A stretch of DNA of 64,000 nt from Bordetella parapertussis (GTDB lineage Bacteria > Pseudomonadota > Gammaproteobacteria > Burkholderiales > Burkholderiaceae_B). Position numbers and translations under genes: made by a program. The notes beneath the pieces were generated by a model that saw only the letters and a program-made list of their open reading frames with translations, was not told the origin of the DNA and ran no database searches. The stretch spans positions 84,339 through 148,338 of the forward strand of contig CAMBFI010000007.1 of assembly GCA_945865935.1 (NCBI GenBank). The letters are read 5' to 3'. Of this stretch, positions 26,382 to 35,141 are shown one piece after another. Positions within the stretch are counted from its first letter, which is position 1. Each line of letters begins with the position of its first letter.

Positions 26382-27551
26382 ATGAAGCGAAACGATAAAG
26401 CCTATATCGCGGGAATTTTTGAGCATCCAACTCGACATGCTCCAGATAAGTCGCTGGTCCAATTACATGTTGAATGTGCACTTGGGGCGCTAAAAGATGC
26501 GGGCTTAAATGCCAAAGATGTTGATGGTTTCTTTGGTGGCCGAGACATTCCTGGCTCAAATGCGAACTGGTTTATCGATCACATGAACCTGAAGCTTCGG
26601 TACATTGACTCAACCGATGCCGGCGGCTGCTCTCCCCTTATTCATGTTGCACATGCCGTAGAGGCGATTGCCTCTGGTCGCTGCAATGTCGCACTCATCA
26701 CGCTCGCAGGCAGACCTCGCAGCGAACAGATGAAGACTGGCACAGCGCCCAGACCTTGCGAACCTGAACGCCCCGACGCACTGTGGGAGGCAGGTTATCG
26801 CCCGACGATTACGACAGCCTACGCCATGATGATGTCTAGACACATGCATGAGTACGGCACAACACTAGAACAGCTCGCATGGATCCGTGTGACTGCTTCA
26901 GAGCATGCAAAGCACAATCCCAACGCAATGTTTAACAAGCCTGTGACTGTTGACGACGTGATGCGCTCGCCCCTGATTGCATCGCCACTGCGCAGGATGG
27001 ACTGCTGTGTGATCAGTGATGGTGGCGGTGCGCTGATCTTGGTAAGCCCTGAAATCGCTAAGTCACTGAATAATCCATTAGTACGCGTGATTGGTACGGG
27101 TCACACGATGCATGGTCACAATGGCGGAAATACCTCGCTAACGACAACCGGTGCCTCAGTCAGCGGACCGATGGCCTTTGCCGAGGCTGGCGTGACCGCA
27201 CAAGATTTTAAATATGCCTCGATCTACGATAACTTTACGATCATGGTGCTGATGCAACTGGAAGACCTTGGCTTTTGTAAAAAAGGCGAAGGCGGAAAGT
27301 TTGTGGCAGATGGCAAACTGATCTCTGGGAACGGCCCCCTTGCCATCAACACCGACGGCGGCGGGCTTTGCAATAATCATCCAAGCAACCGTGGCGGCAT
27401 CACTAAGCTGATTGAGGCGACGCGTCAGTTGAGGGGTACCGCCCACTCTGCCGTACAAGTCAAAAACTGCGATCTTGCGTTAGCGTCTGGCCCGGGTGGT
27501 TTCATCGGCGCAGGCTATGCCCACGCGACTGTCATTCTTGAGAGGCTCTAG
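26382..27551 (+). CDS. Thiolase family protein (SCP-x / acetyl-CoA acetyltransferase-like)
   Basis: A 389-residue thiolase-fold protein of the SCP-x-like (non-decarboxylating) group that works with DUF35 partners. The N-terminal YIAGIFEHPTRHA and DVDGFFGG are typical. The nucleophile position is probably the Cys in GGCSPL, near residue 86. The active-site His lies in NNHPSNRGG and the late region is SGPGGFIGAGY. It would cleave or form a C-C bond on an acyl-CoA. The DUF35 gene begins at the base after its stop codon, as is usual for these two-component thiolases or aldolases. Its link to the upstream importer is unclear; the two may share an operon only by position. Confidence 0.83.
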   Translation: MKRNDKAYIAGIFEHPTRHAPDKSLVQLHVECALGALKDAGLNAKDVDGFFGGRDIPGSNANWFIDHMNLKLRYIDSTDAGGCSPLIHVAHAVEAIASGRCNVALITLAGRPRSEQMKTGTAPRPCEPERPDALWEAGYRPTITTAYAMMMSRHMHEYGTTLEQLAWIRVTASEHAKHNPNAMFNKPVTVDDVMRSPLIASPLRRMDCCVISDGGGALILVSPEIAKSLNNPLVRVIGTGHTMHGHNGGNTSLTTTGASVSGPMAFAEAGVTAQDFKYASIYDNFTIMVLMQLEDLGFCKKGEGGKFVADGKLISGNGPLAINTDGGGLCNNHPSNRGGITKLIEATRQLRGTAHSAVQVKNCDLALASGPGGFIGAGYAHATVILERL

Positions 27552-27953
27552 ATGAATAACGAACATATCATCCTCCATACGCAAGCCTTGGCGGCCAACC
27601 CCGATCTCGCATTTTTCTGGGAAGCCACAAAAAAAGAGAGCATGCTGCTGCCGCATTGCGCCGACTGCAGCAAAACGCATTGGTATCCCCGGCTGTTCTG
27701 CCCTTTTTGCTTCAGCAACAAGCTCGAGTGGAAAGAGTCCGCCGGTAAAGCAACGCTCTACGCAGCAACGACACTGAGTAAGGCCTCAGAGCCATACATC
27801 GTTGCGTATGTCGAGTTGGCCGAAGGGCCTTTAATGCTCACAAATATTGTCGACTGCTCGCTGGACGATTTGCAAATCGGAGCTCCGTTAACGCTGACGT
27901 TTTCGCCGATGAGTTCAGGGCATTTCTTGCCGGTTTTTCGACTGAAAAAATGA
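27552..27953 (+). CDS. Zn-ribbon / OB-fold protein (DUF35), thiolase partner
   Basis: A 133-residue acyl-CoA-associated OB-fold protein. The N-terminal rubredoxin-like zinc ribbon has two CxxC pairs: CADC near residue 36 and CPFC near 51. The OB-fold follows (TLYAATTLSKASEPYIVAYV and later). DUF35 proteins form complexes with SCP-x-type thiolases or hydratases (for example the ChsH and Ltp systems) and are needed for their activity. It starts directly after the thiolase stop codon. A 346-base spacer then ends the operon. Confidence 0.87.
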   Translation: MNNEHIILHTQALAANPDLAFFWEATKKESMLLPHCADCSKTHWYPRLFCPFCFSNKLEWKESAGKATLYAATTLSKASEPYIVAYVELAEGPLMLTNIVDCSLDDLQIGAPLTLTFSPMSSGHFLPVFRLKK

Positions 27954-28299
27954 AGTTCTCCTAGGTTCCGAGATATTCAGCTGTTCGAGCGGTTAGGTCT
28001 GGCGTTTCAGCCAAGCGCCCGGCTTCCATTCGACCCTATTTGTGCCGATACGTCTGCCCATATTAATTGTTATTTATCAATTACTTATTAACATTTTTTG
28101 ACAATAATTGCCGATCTAGTAAAGAGGCGAGTCGCTAACACCATCCGCCTCGATAAGTGACCAATTTGTCCGATTCGAGGATCCCATCATCGACCAAACA
28201 AAGTAATAATCAAAAAAATCGAGTCGATTTATCGGCTCAACAATAGATACCCAGCACCTTAAATCGTTTTGCAAAGCGTAACGCTACACGATACAATTC
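27954..28299. promoter_or_regulatory. Spacer with HigBA promoter and operator
   Basis: No gene was recognised in these 346 bases, which become AT-rich towards the right. A perfect AAATCGA-G-TCGATTT palindrome lies at 28216-28230. A good promoter follows: TTGCAA at 28269-28274, a 17-base spacer, TACAAT at 28292-28297. The spacer holds a perfect AGCGT-A-ACGCT dyad (28275-28285), well placed for HigA autorepression. The -10 box ends only two bases before the toxin ATG, so the toxin mRNA would be leaderless or start inside the gene. Confidence 0.6.
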
Positions 28300-28581
28300 A
28301 TGATTAAATCTTTTATCCATAAAGGCCTAGAAAGTTTCTTTGAAACCGGTAGCAAATCTGGGATCCAAGCCGTGCATGCATCTCGCTTATCGCGAATGCT
28401 CGCCAGGCTAGATCAATCAACGGAAGCCAAGGATATGAACCTGCCCGGATGGAAACTTCATCCACTCAAAGGCCGAGATCTAAAAAGGCACTTTTCAGTT
28501 TCGGTCAGTGGAAATTGGCGAATGACGTTTACCTTTGAGAAAACTCACGCTGTATTGGTGAACTACCAAGACTACCATTAG
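28300..28581 (+). CDS. higB: HigB/RelE-type toxin
   Basis: A 93-residue type II toxin of the HigB (RelE superfamily) mRNA interferase group, full length. The start MIKSFIHKGLESFFETGS is diagnostic, and the C-terminal WRMTFTF and VNYQDYH match the family active-site region. It cleaves ribosome-bound mRNA when free. The antitoxin gene follows 8 bases later, in the toxin-first order typical of higBA. The only good -10 box abuts its start codon. Confidence 0.92.
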   Translation: MIKSFIHKGLESFFETGSKSGIQAVHASRLSRMLARLDQSTEAKDMNLPGWKLHPLKGRDLKRHFSVSVSGNWRMTFTFEKTHAVLVNYQDYH

Positions 28582-28589
28582 GAAAAAAA

Positions 28590-28910
28590 ATGACACGTAT
28601 GCACAGCCCACCGCACCCAGGATTAACGATTCGAGACGATGTGTTGCCGGCGTTGGGATTGAATGTCACACAAGCTGCTGCACAATTAGGCGTCTCACGT
28701 GTAGCCTTTTCACGCATGATAAATGGTCATGCTGCTATCTCGCCCGAGATGGCACTCAGGATTGAGGCATGGCTTGGTGTCGAAAGAGGTGGGGAAGCCC
28801 GACTATGGTTGGCAGAACAGTCCGCTTACGACATGTGGCAAGCCGCGCAGCGATTCAAGAAAAAGCCAATGAAGGTCACACCGGCACCAGCTTTTCAGAT
28901 GCTCAGTTAA
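28590..28910 (+). CDS. higA: HigA-type antitoxin (XRE HTH)
   Basis: A 106-residue antitoxin with a helix-turn-helix of the Cro/C1 type at about residues 28-60 (NVTQAAAQLGVSRVAFSRMI) and the typical HigA opening HPGLTIRDDVLPALG. It neutralises HigB and represses the operon by binding the dyad between the -35 and -10 boxes. The C-terminal tail (KKPMKVTPAPAF) is basic and probably disordered. The start is ATG 28590, preceded by AGGAAA. Confidence 0.92.
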   Translation: MTRMHSPPHPGLTIRDDVLPALGLNVTQAAAQLGVSRVAFSRMINGHAAISPEMALRIEAWLGVERGGEARLWLAEQSAYDMWQAAQRFKKKPMKVTPAPAFQMLS

Positions 28911-29009
28911 TCCCCGACGTTAAATCTTTTAGGGATACACACTCGCACGCCTCGAAGTAAACGCATAGAATATAAAAAACATAAAGATGAACCACCTTAG
29001 GAGACATGC

Positions 29010-29408
29010 ATGACCAGCAATCGCTACTTCATTAAAGAATCGGACGTAACACCTTATAGTCCCGCCAATCATGGCGACACGGTTAATCGTCGTTTGATTG
29101 GCCCGGAAACCGTTGGTGCGACGCAGCTTGAGGTTTTGCTTGGCGTGGTGGGTGGTGCACTCAATGCCGAAGGCGGTGGCGCGTTGCCGCACCGTCATCC
29201 TGGGATTGAGCAGGTGTGCTACATGCTCTCGGGGCGTGCGCGTGCCGAAGTCGGTGGCCAAGTATGTGAACTTAATCCTGGGGACAGCTGTTTTTTTCCT
29301 GCAGACGCCGTGCATTCCTTTACGCGCATCAGCGAAGAACCGGTACGCGTCTTGGTGATTTACTCACCGCCTTATGTCGAATCAAAAGAAAAAGGAGTCG
29401 CAGCATGA
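29010..29408 (+). CDS. Cupin domain protein
   Basis: A 132-residue single-domain cupin. The first metal-binding motif is GALPHRHPGIEQVCYMLSG and the second is PGDSCFFPADAVHSF, giving the usual His/His/Glu/His ligand set. Such proteins are small dioxygenases, isomerases or sugar epimerases, or metal-dependent binding proteins. It precedes a Bug receptor gene with an ATGA overlap, so the two are translated together, and may act on the ligand of that receptor. A GGAG site stands just before the ATG. Confidence 0.86.
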   Translation: MTSNRYFIKESDVTPYSPANHGDTVNRRLIGPETVGATQLEVLLGVVGGALNAEGGGALPHRHPGIEQVCYMLSGRARAEVGGQVCELNPGDSCFFPADAVHSFTRISEEPVRVLVIYSPPYVESKEKGVAA

Positions 29409-30373
29409 GAACACTATCTTTATGGATAGCTAGCGCGGCGATAGGCCTGGGGTTATCGCCAGCAGCTAGCGCGCAATGGACGCCGACCAAGCCGATCAAA
29501 ATGGTTGTGCCGTATGCCCCTGGGGGTGCGGCTGACTTAACCGCTCGTTTGATGGCAGAGCAACTCGGTCTTGCGCTCGGTCAAACCGTGATTGTAGAAA
29601 ATAGAGCGGGCGGCGGCGGCATTATTGGCGCAGACGTCCTAGCAAAAGCGGTGCCAGATGGGTACACCATTAGTTTTGGCTCTGATCCGCCGTTCACGAT
29701 TAACCCGCACCTGCAGAAAGTGCCCTATGACCCGCTCAAAAGTTTTGCGCATGTCAGCTTGGTCGCAAACTTGCCTTTGGTCTTAGTGGTCAACCCGCAA
29801 AAAATGCCAGTAAAAAACGTGGCAGAGCTTGTTGCGTTAGCCAAGGCTAATCCAGGCAAATTCACAATCGCTTCGTCGGGGAACGGCTCTTCCGGTCACT
29901 TAGCCGCGGAACTATTCAAGCATGAGGCGGGCATCAGTCTTGTGCACGTCCCCTACAAAGGGCAAGCCCCCGCGAATACCGACATGATCAGTGGTCATGT
30001 CGATGTGACATTTAGCTCTATCGGCGCGGCCGCACAGCACTTTACCAGTGGGCGTTTAATTCCCTTGGCCGTGTCGACAAAAGATCGGTTCTCTGGGCTG
30101 CCCAACGTACCCGCTTTAGCCGAAACTGTTCCTGGCTTTGATATCGGTGTTTGGTTAGGTCTGACTTACCCCGTGGGCACGCCACAGGCTGCGATTGATC
30201 GCATCAATCAAGAGTCCGACAAGATTCTAAAAACGCCTGCTGTTATCCAACGCTTTGAAAAACTGGGCTACGTACCAGTGGGTGGTAAGCCCGAGGCACT
30301 AACCAAGCGCGTTGAGACCGACTACCGAACTTTTGGTAATCTAATTCGCGCCAACAACATCAAAGGCGACTGA
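29405..30373 (+). CDS. Bug/TctC-type tripartite tricarboxylate receptor
   Basis: A 322-residue periplasmic receptor of the Bug (TctC) family. The signal peptide ends near residue 23 (SPAASAQW). The family motifs are plain: KPIKMVVPYAPGGAADLTAR, VENRAGGGGIIGAD, KANPGKFTIASSGNGSSGHL and HVPYKGQAPA. Such proteins bind carboxylates for TctAB uptake or for signalling; no TctA or TctB gene is nearby. It overlaps the cupin gene (ATGA) and ends in a strong terminator hairpin. Confidence 0.9.
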   Translation: MRTLSLWIASAAIGLGLSPAASAQWTPTKPIKMVVPYAPGGAADLTARLMAEQLGLALGQTVIVENRAGGGGIIGADVLAKAVPDGYTISFGSDPPFTINPHLQKVPYDPLKSFAHVSLVANLPLVLVVNPQKMPVKNVAELVALAKANPGKFTIASSGNGSSGHLAAELFKHEAGISLVHVPYKGQAPANTDMISGHVDVTFSSIGAAAQHFTSGRLIPLAVSTKDRFSGLPNVPALAETVPGFDIGVWLGLTYPVGTPQAAIDRINQESDKILKTPAVIQRFEKLGYVPVGGKPEALTKRVETDYRTFGNLIRANNIKGD

Positions 30374-30412
30374 GCAGAAGGGGTTTACAGAACATCCTAA
30401 ACCCCTTCGCTC
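30372..30412. terminator. Bidirectional terminator hairpin
   Basis: The stem consists of GAGC, an unpaired A, then GAAGGGGTTTA pairing with TAAACCCCTTC and GCTC, around a 10-base loop. It sits between the convergent Bug genes, starting at the stop codon of the plus-strand gene and ending 10 bases before that of the minus-strand gene. No long T-run follows, so it may also protect 3' ends. Confidence 0.7.
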
Positions 30413-30421
30413 GGCGAACCT

Positions 30422-31417
30422 CTAGTTAAGCTTGATGTTGCCATTCTTAATGACGTTCGCCCACTTTGTTAGCTCAGCAGGAATGCGCGCCTGTGCCGAC
30501 GCCGTTGTACCGCCTATCGGAATGATGCCAAGCGTCAACAGCTTTTCCTTTACATCGGCCTGTTGAAGGACGGCATTGGTCTCCCGGTTGAGCAAGTCTA
30601 CGATATCTGCTGGGGTACCCGTGGGCACGAACAGTGTGTAGTTCGTTGCCGTTTCATAGCCAAGCAGTCCTGCCTCGGCCATCGTCGGTACATCGGGCAA
30701 CATGGGCACTCTTGTGCGTGTCGCAACAGCCAACGCGCGAACCTTTCCTGACTTGATATGCGGCAAGTGTGCAGGCATGCTGTCGACTGACATCTGTACA
30801 CGCCCTGACATTAAGTCGGGTAAAAACTGCGTCGTGCCTTTATAGGGTACGTGCACAAGATCGACACCGGCCATCTGCTTAAACATCTCGGCATTGAGGT
30901 GCTGTGAGCCTCCCACCCCCGATGAGGCATAACTCAATTGCCCGGGATTCGCTTTGGCGAACGCGATAAGCTCTTGGAGATTCTTAACCGGCAAGTCAGC
31001 ATAGACGACCAAGCCCACCGTCCCAAAAGCGACTTCGACAACGGGTATGAAATCGCGCTTCATATCAAACCCAAGATTCTTATGTACGTGTGGCGCAATC
31101 GCGTAGTCGGTGATGCTCCCCAACATAATGGTGTATCCATCCGCTGGGCTCTTTGCAAGCGCATCTGCCCCGATCGTCGCGCCAGCACCAGGGCGATTCT
31201 CAACTGCGATCGTTTGTCCGATACGCACCGAGAGACGTTCGGCCACTAGGCGCGCTACGGTATCCACCCCACCGCCAGGCGGATACGGAGCAATCATCTT
31301 GATTGGCTTGTTGGGATAAGACTGCTGAGCGAATGCACGCACTGATGTGCCGAGTAGTGGCCCACCAGAAATCACGGCAATAGCAGAGATCAAACGACGA
31401 CGAATCAATTGAGACAT
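30422..31417 (-). CDS. Bug/TctC-type receptor
   Basis: A 331-residue Bug-family periplasmic receptor. The N-terminus has consecutive arginines (QLIRRRLISAIAV) before a hydrophobic export signal that ends near AFAQQ. The family motifs KMIAPYPPGGGVDTVAR, VENRPGAGATIGADAL and HVPYKGTTQFLPDLM are present. The start is ATG 31417 with AAAGGAG eight bases before it; that site overlaps the stop of the upstream Bug gene, so the two are coupled. Ligand unknown. Confidence 0.9.
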   Translation of the reverse strand: MSQLIRRRLISAIAVISGGPLLGTSVRAFAQQSYPNKPIKMIAPYPPGGGVDTVARLVAERLSVRIGQTIAVENRPGAGATIGADALAKSPADGYTIMLGSITDYAIAPHVHKNLGFDMKRDFIPVVEVAFGTVGLVVYADLPVKNLQELIAFAKANPGQLSYASSGVGGSQHLNAEMFKQMAGVDLVHVPYKGTTQFLPDLMSGRVQMSVDSMPAHLPHIKSGKVRALAVATRTRVPMLPDVPTMAEAGLLGYETATNYTLFVPTGTPADIVDLLNRETNAVLQQADVKEKLLTLGIIPIGGTTASAQARIPAELTKWANVIKNGNIKLN

Positions 31418-31430
31418 GGAACACGCTCCT

Positions 31431-32411
31431 TTAGTCAATCTGTAATTTCAAATCGCCGATCAACCCACCCCAGACTCTTGCTTCACTCTCAGCGCGTTTC
31501 TGAATATCCGCAGGTGTGCCAGGAATCGGGAAGAGGAACTGGTCATTCAGTTTTTGCGCAATCGGCGGATCCGTTAGGAATTGATTCACCGCTGCAGAGA
31601 TTTTTTTCGTCACGGCAGCGTCCATTTTTGCTGGACCTATCAAGGCATACCAGCCGGGAAGCGCTGGCATATTCGGTGCCAGTTCTTTCAGAAGCGGCAC
31701 ATCGGCTAATTGGGCGGAGCGGCTTTCGCCAGACTGCGCTAAGGCGATCACCTTGCCTCCTTTGATTTGGCTCAGGCCTGTCGCGGTCGTGACAGTCATC
31801 AAATCTGCCTCGCCCGCAACCACAGCCATCAAGGCAGGTCCCGAGCTCTTGTAAGGAATATGGCGGATCTTGATGCCGGATCTCAAGCCAATCATCTCAC
31901 TATAAAGATGGGTCGAGTTTCCGACGCCGGCACTTGCAAACTTCACGACATCAGGCTGAGCCTTCGCCTTCTTAATCAAATCACTCCATGATTTGATGCC
32001 ACTGTTCACGCTTGCTACAAGAACAAAGCCAGCATCTGCAACAGGAGAGATGAACGTGAAATCCTTCAAGGGATCAAACGGTACGTTCTTGTATAGAAAT
32101 TGGTTGAAACTCACCAAAGAAACGCTAGTCAGCATAAGCGTATAGCCATCAGGTTGTTCACGCTGCACAAGCTGCGAAGCGATGATGCCATTTGCGCCGG
32201 GTCTGTTATCGACGACAACGGATTGCTTCAAAGATTTCGACATATGCTCAGCGAGCATGCGCCCAACTAAGTCCGCACCCGAACCTGGCGCCTGCGGAAT
32301 CACAAGCTTGATCGGACGCGACGGGTACTCCTGACTATTTGCGAGATTCACAACAGTCGCGGACCACACACACACAACAGACGCAAACAAACGACGGAAT
32401 ACTTTTTGCAT
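31431..32411 (-). CDS. Bug/TctC-type receptor
   Basis: A 326-residue Bug-family receptor with a signal peptide (LFASVVCVWSATVVNLANS) and the motifs KLVIPQAPGSGADLVGR, VDNRPGANGIIAS and HIPYKSSGPALM. It differs from the neighbouring receptor in most positions, so the pair is not a recent duplication. It is first in a two-gene minus-strand operon and divergent from the CocE-type hydrolase gene, which suggests the hydrolase product or substrate as ligand. Confidence 0.9.
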   Translation of the reverse strand: MQKVFRRLFASVVCVWSATVVNLANSQEYPSRPIKLVIPQAPGSGADLVGRMLAEHMSKSLKQSVVVDNRPGANGIIASQLVQREQPDGYTLMLTSVSLVSFNQFLYKNVPFDPLKDFTFISPVADAGFVLVASVNSGIKSWSDLIKKAKAQPDVVKFASAGVGNSTHLYSEMIGLRSGIKIRHIPYKSSGPALMAVVAGEADLMTVTTATGLSQIKGGKVIALAQSGESRSAQLADVPLLKELAPNMPALPGWYALIGPAKMDAAVTKKISAAVNQFLTDPPIAQKLNDQFLFPIPGTPADIQKRAESEARVWGGLIGDLKLQID

Positions 32412-32506
32412 TTAAGTCATCCTAACGAGTAAGCAAAGTTTAGTTACTAGGGTAATTTCCATTTACTGCATATAGTACGGGTTATCTAAATATAAAGCGA
32501 TCAATC

Positions 32507-34339
32507 ATGTCTGACAACGATGTACTCAGCCGCGCCTGGAACGTTACCCCTTCCGAATATCTCGCCAAGCGTCCCGCCACCTACACAATCGGAACGCCCG
32601 TTTCAAGGTATCTCACGATGCCCGATGGCGTGCGACTGGCAATCGATGTTTATCTTCCTGAGAGCCCAACACTCAAACCGGGGACGCGCTTCCCGACGGT
32701 TGCCGTGCTGACACCTTATTACAGGCGCTTTAAAGTCACTGGCCCCGGTGCTGAGCCGTCACCCAATATTGCAATCTATCGGGATTTCTTTATCCCTCGC
32801 GGTTATGCCGTGATCACGGTCGATGTGCGTGGCACCGGGGCCAGCTTTGGAACACGTGATTGCTTTCGGTCTCCGCGAGAGCGTGAGGACTATCGCGAAA
32901 TTGCAAATTGGATCGTCGCCCAGCCTTGGTCTAACGGCGCGATCGGCTCCACCGGGATTTCGTACCTGGGTGCTGCCGCATGCTTTTTAGCAAGCACGGG
33001 TCATCCAGCAGTCAAAGCGATTGCGCCGTTATTTTCTGTGCACGACACGTACGCTGATCATGTCTTTCCAGGTGGCATCAAATGCACGACCGTCACTGAA
33101 AATTACGATGATCTGGTTTCGGCCTTAGACCTCGATAGGCGTGACCTGTTGCAGCCCTACCCTTACTTTAATGACAAACGCTATGCAGGCCCTCAACCGG
33201 TGGATGAGGATCAGGATGGCGCGCTATTAGCGCAAGCACTCGTGCAACACCAAGATAGCTTTCGGATGCGTGACTTAGCACCTGAATTTGCGTTTCGAGA
33301 AGAAGCCGCATCGCACGACCCCAACATGCATAGCGGCTCGTTCAGCCCGTATTGGTATTTGGGCCAAGTGCCTGGTCAAGTCAACATACTTTCTGTGTCA
33401 GGCTGGTATGACGGCAGTGCTTTTGCAAACGGTTCAATCGCTCGTTTCTTGAGTAACCCCGGTGCAGATAACCGACTACTGCTTGGCCCATGGGATCACG
33501 GCGCGCGCACCAATGGCTCACCATGGCGTGGCGGCGGCTCAAAACCTGAGTTCCAGATCTTGGCTGAAGTCTTACGCTTTTTTGATGAGCACTTGGCAGG
33601 GATGGATACCGGAATCAAAAACGAATTGCCCGTGCATTTTCACACTCTGCACGAAGAGAAATGGCAAGCAGCCGCGACCTGGCCACCACACGCAAAAAGC
33701 ACGCGTTTATTTTTTGCCGACAAGGGCCAACTTCTACCTCAAGCGCCAAGCGCAGCATCCACCGCGCCCTATCAAGTGAGTTTTTCAACAAACACCGGGC
33801 AGCACAGCCGCTTTGAGCGTCTTGGCGCTTTGCCCGTTGAAGACTACTACGACGATTGGAATGCACACGAAAAACGCTTACTTTGTTTCTCGACAGAGCC
33901 CACAAACAATGCGCTTGAACTCTCGGGCCATTTAACTGTGCAACTCCGTGTGTCTAGCTCAGAGCATGATGCGAGTGTGTTTGTCTATATTTCTGAAGTC
34001 GATCAAGCTGGTCGCTCTTGGTATATCACTGAAGGCAGCTTGCGCCTGCTGCATCGTGCCGAGGCCAAACCGCCAGCAAGCTACAACGCCAACTGGGTCT
34101 ATCGAAGCTTTCACCGCGAACAGGCAAAGCATATGCAGCCCGGTGTGTTTGCTGACGTGAGATTTTCTTTGCTACCGATTTCTTGGACCTTACAGCCGGG
34201 TAGCCGTCTGCGTGTTTCAATCGCTGGTACGGATGCAGAACATTTTGCCCAAGTGCCACACGGTCGCCCGCCCTTGCTGAACTTTGCGCTAGGCGGAGAA
34301 AACGGATGCTTTATTGACGTACCGTATAGAAACGAGTGA
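32507..34339 (+). CDS. CocE/NonD family hydrolase (X-Pro dipeptidyl-peptidase-like)
   Basis: A 610-residue serine hydrolase of the CocE/NonD (S15) family, usual length. The alpha/beta-hydrolase domain has DVRGTGASFG near 106-115, the nucleophile GISYLG with Ser152, an acid region near SGWYDGSA, and a His in GPWDHGAR. A C-terminal jelly-roll domain (about 390-605) ends the protein, as in cocaine esterase. No signal peptide, so it is cytoplasmic. It hydrolyses esters or amides, for example acylated amino acids or ester antibiotics. It faces two Bug receptor genes and precedes a convergent GntR gene. Confidence 0.86.
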   Translation: MSDNDVLSRAWNVTPSEYLAKRPATYTIGTPVSRYLTMPDGVRLAIDVYLPESPTLKPGTRFPTVAVLTPYYRRFKVTGPGAEPSPNIAIYRDFFIPRGYAVITVDVRGTGASFGTRDCFRSPREREDYREIANWIVAQPWSNGAIGSTGISYLGAAACFLASTGHPAVKAIAPLFSVHDTYADHVFPGGIKCTTVTENYDDLVSALDLDRRDLLQPYPYFNDKRYAGPQPVDEDQDGALLAQALVQHQDSFRMRDLAPEFAFREEAASHDPNMHSGSFSPYWYLGQVPGQVNILSVSGWYDGSAFANGSIARFLSNPGADNRLLLGPWDHGARTNGSPWRGGGSKPEFQILAEVLRFFDEHLAGMDTGIKNELPVHFHTLHEEKWQAAATWPPHAKSTRLFFADKGQLLPQAPSAASTAPYQVSFSTNTGQHSRFERLGALPVEDYYDDWNAHEKRLLCFSTEPTNNALELSGHLTVQLRVSSSEHDASVFVYISEVDQAGRSWYITEGSLRLLHRAEAKPPASYNANWVYRSFHREQAKHMQPGVFADVRFSLLPISWTLQPGSRLRVSIAGTDAEHFAQVPHGRPPLLNFALGGENGCFIDVPYRNE

Positions 34340-34397
34340 CATCCGAGATCTTTGACTACGTTCACTCACACGCGCCGCTGGCACTGTTGTCTTAACT

Positions 34398-35075
34398 TTA
34401 TTTATTTTTTGCCAACAGTGTCAGCAAATCAGCCCGTACTGTTTCAATGTGTTTGACTAGCAAATCACAGGCTGGCTTAATTTTTTTCAATTTAGCCGCT
34501 TCAATTAAATTTGCATGTTCTTTTTCTGCGCGTTTGCGAGCCGCATTTGAAGAAAGCTGGACACGTGTGTAGCGATCACTTTTTTGAAGTAAAGCTGCAA
34601 CCATTGCAGCAGTTTGCGGCAACTCGGCGCGACCATACAGCGTTGTATGCAATTCCGTGTTTAGCTTTCCCCACTGGGTTAAGTCTGCGTCTCTGATTGC
34701 AATCCCAAACTTTTTCTGAATCTCATCTAAGGCGGCAAAATCCGATTCAGTCAGTTTCTGTATGGAATCCTCAAAGAGCCGAGCCTCCAGAAGTTTGCGC
34801 AAGTCAAACACATCATTAATCTCGGCACGCGACAGGCTCGTGACCACAGCGCCTTTGTGCGGGATCATTTGAATCAAACCCTCCGCCTCGAGCTGAATCA
34901 ACGCCTCTCTCACCGGAATCCTACTCGCCCCAAAAGCTGTGGCTAGCGCGTCTTGGCGCAGCTGTGCCCCAGCCTCGTGGATACCGCTCAGAATATCTTG
35001 TCTGAGCTTATCCGCAATGGCGTTGGCTACGGTTTTGTGTTTCATGATTCCAGCAGTATTAGATGTAACCCTCAT
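34398..35075 (-). CDS. GntR family regulator, FCD subfamily
   Basis: A regulator of 215-225 residues. The winged HTH includes AFGASRIPVREALIQLEAEG (about 50-70) and the C-terminal FCD domain binds a carboxylate. It is divergent from the TRAP transporter operon and very likely controls it, with the repeated TATACAAT elements in the 66-base spacer as candidate operators. ATG 35075 and ATG 35045 are both possible; neither has a clear ribosome site, and the family usually starts close to KTVANAIADKL, which favours 35045. Confidence 0.86.
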   Translation of the reverse strand: MRVTSNTAGIMKHKTVANAIADKLRQDILSGIHEAGAQLRQDALATAFGASRIPVREALIQLEAEGLIQMIPHKGAVVTSLSRAEINDVFDLRKLLEARLFEDSIQKLTESDFAALDEIQKKFGIAIRDADLTQWGKLNTELHTTLYGRAELPQTAAMVAALLQKSDRYTRVQLSSNAARKRAEKEHANLIEAAKLKKIKPACDLLVKHIETVRADLLTLLAKNK

Positions 35076-35090
35076 TTTATGGGATATTTC

Positions 35091-35120
35091 TTGACTTGCA
35101 TATTTTATACAATATACAAT
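35091..35120 (+). promoter_or_regulatory. TRAP operon promoter with tandem octamers
   Basis: TTGACT at 35091-35096 and TATACA at 35113-35118 are 16 bases apart, a good sigma-70 promoter pointing at the TRAP genes. TATACAAT occurs twice in overlapping tandem (35106-35113 and 35113-35120), covering the -10 region. It is a likely GntR-binding site, since repressor bound there would block the polymerase. Confidence 0.55.
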
Positions 35121-35141
35121 TTATAGCATTAAGTTTTACTT

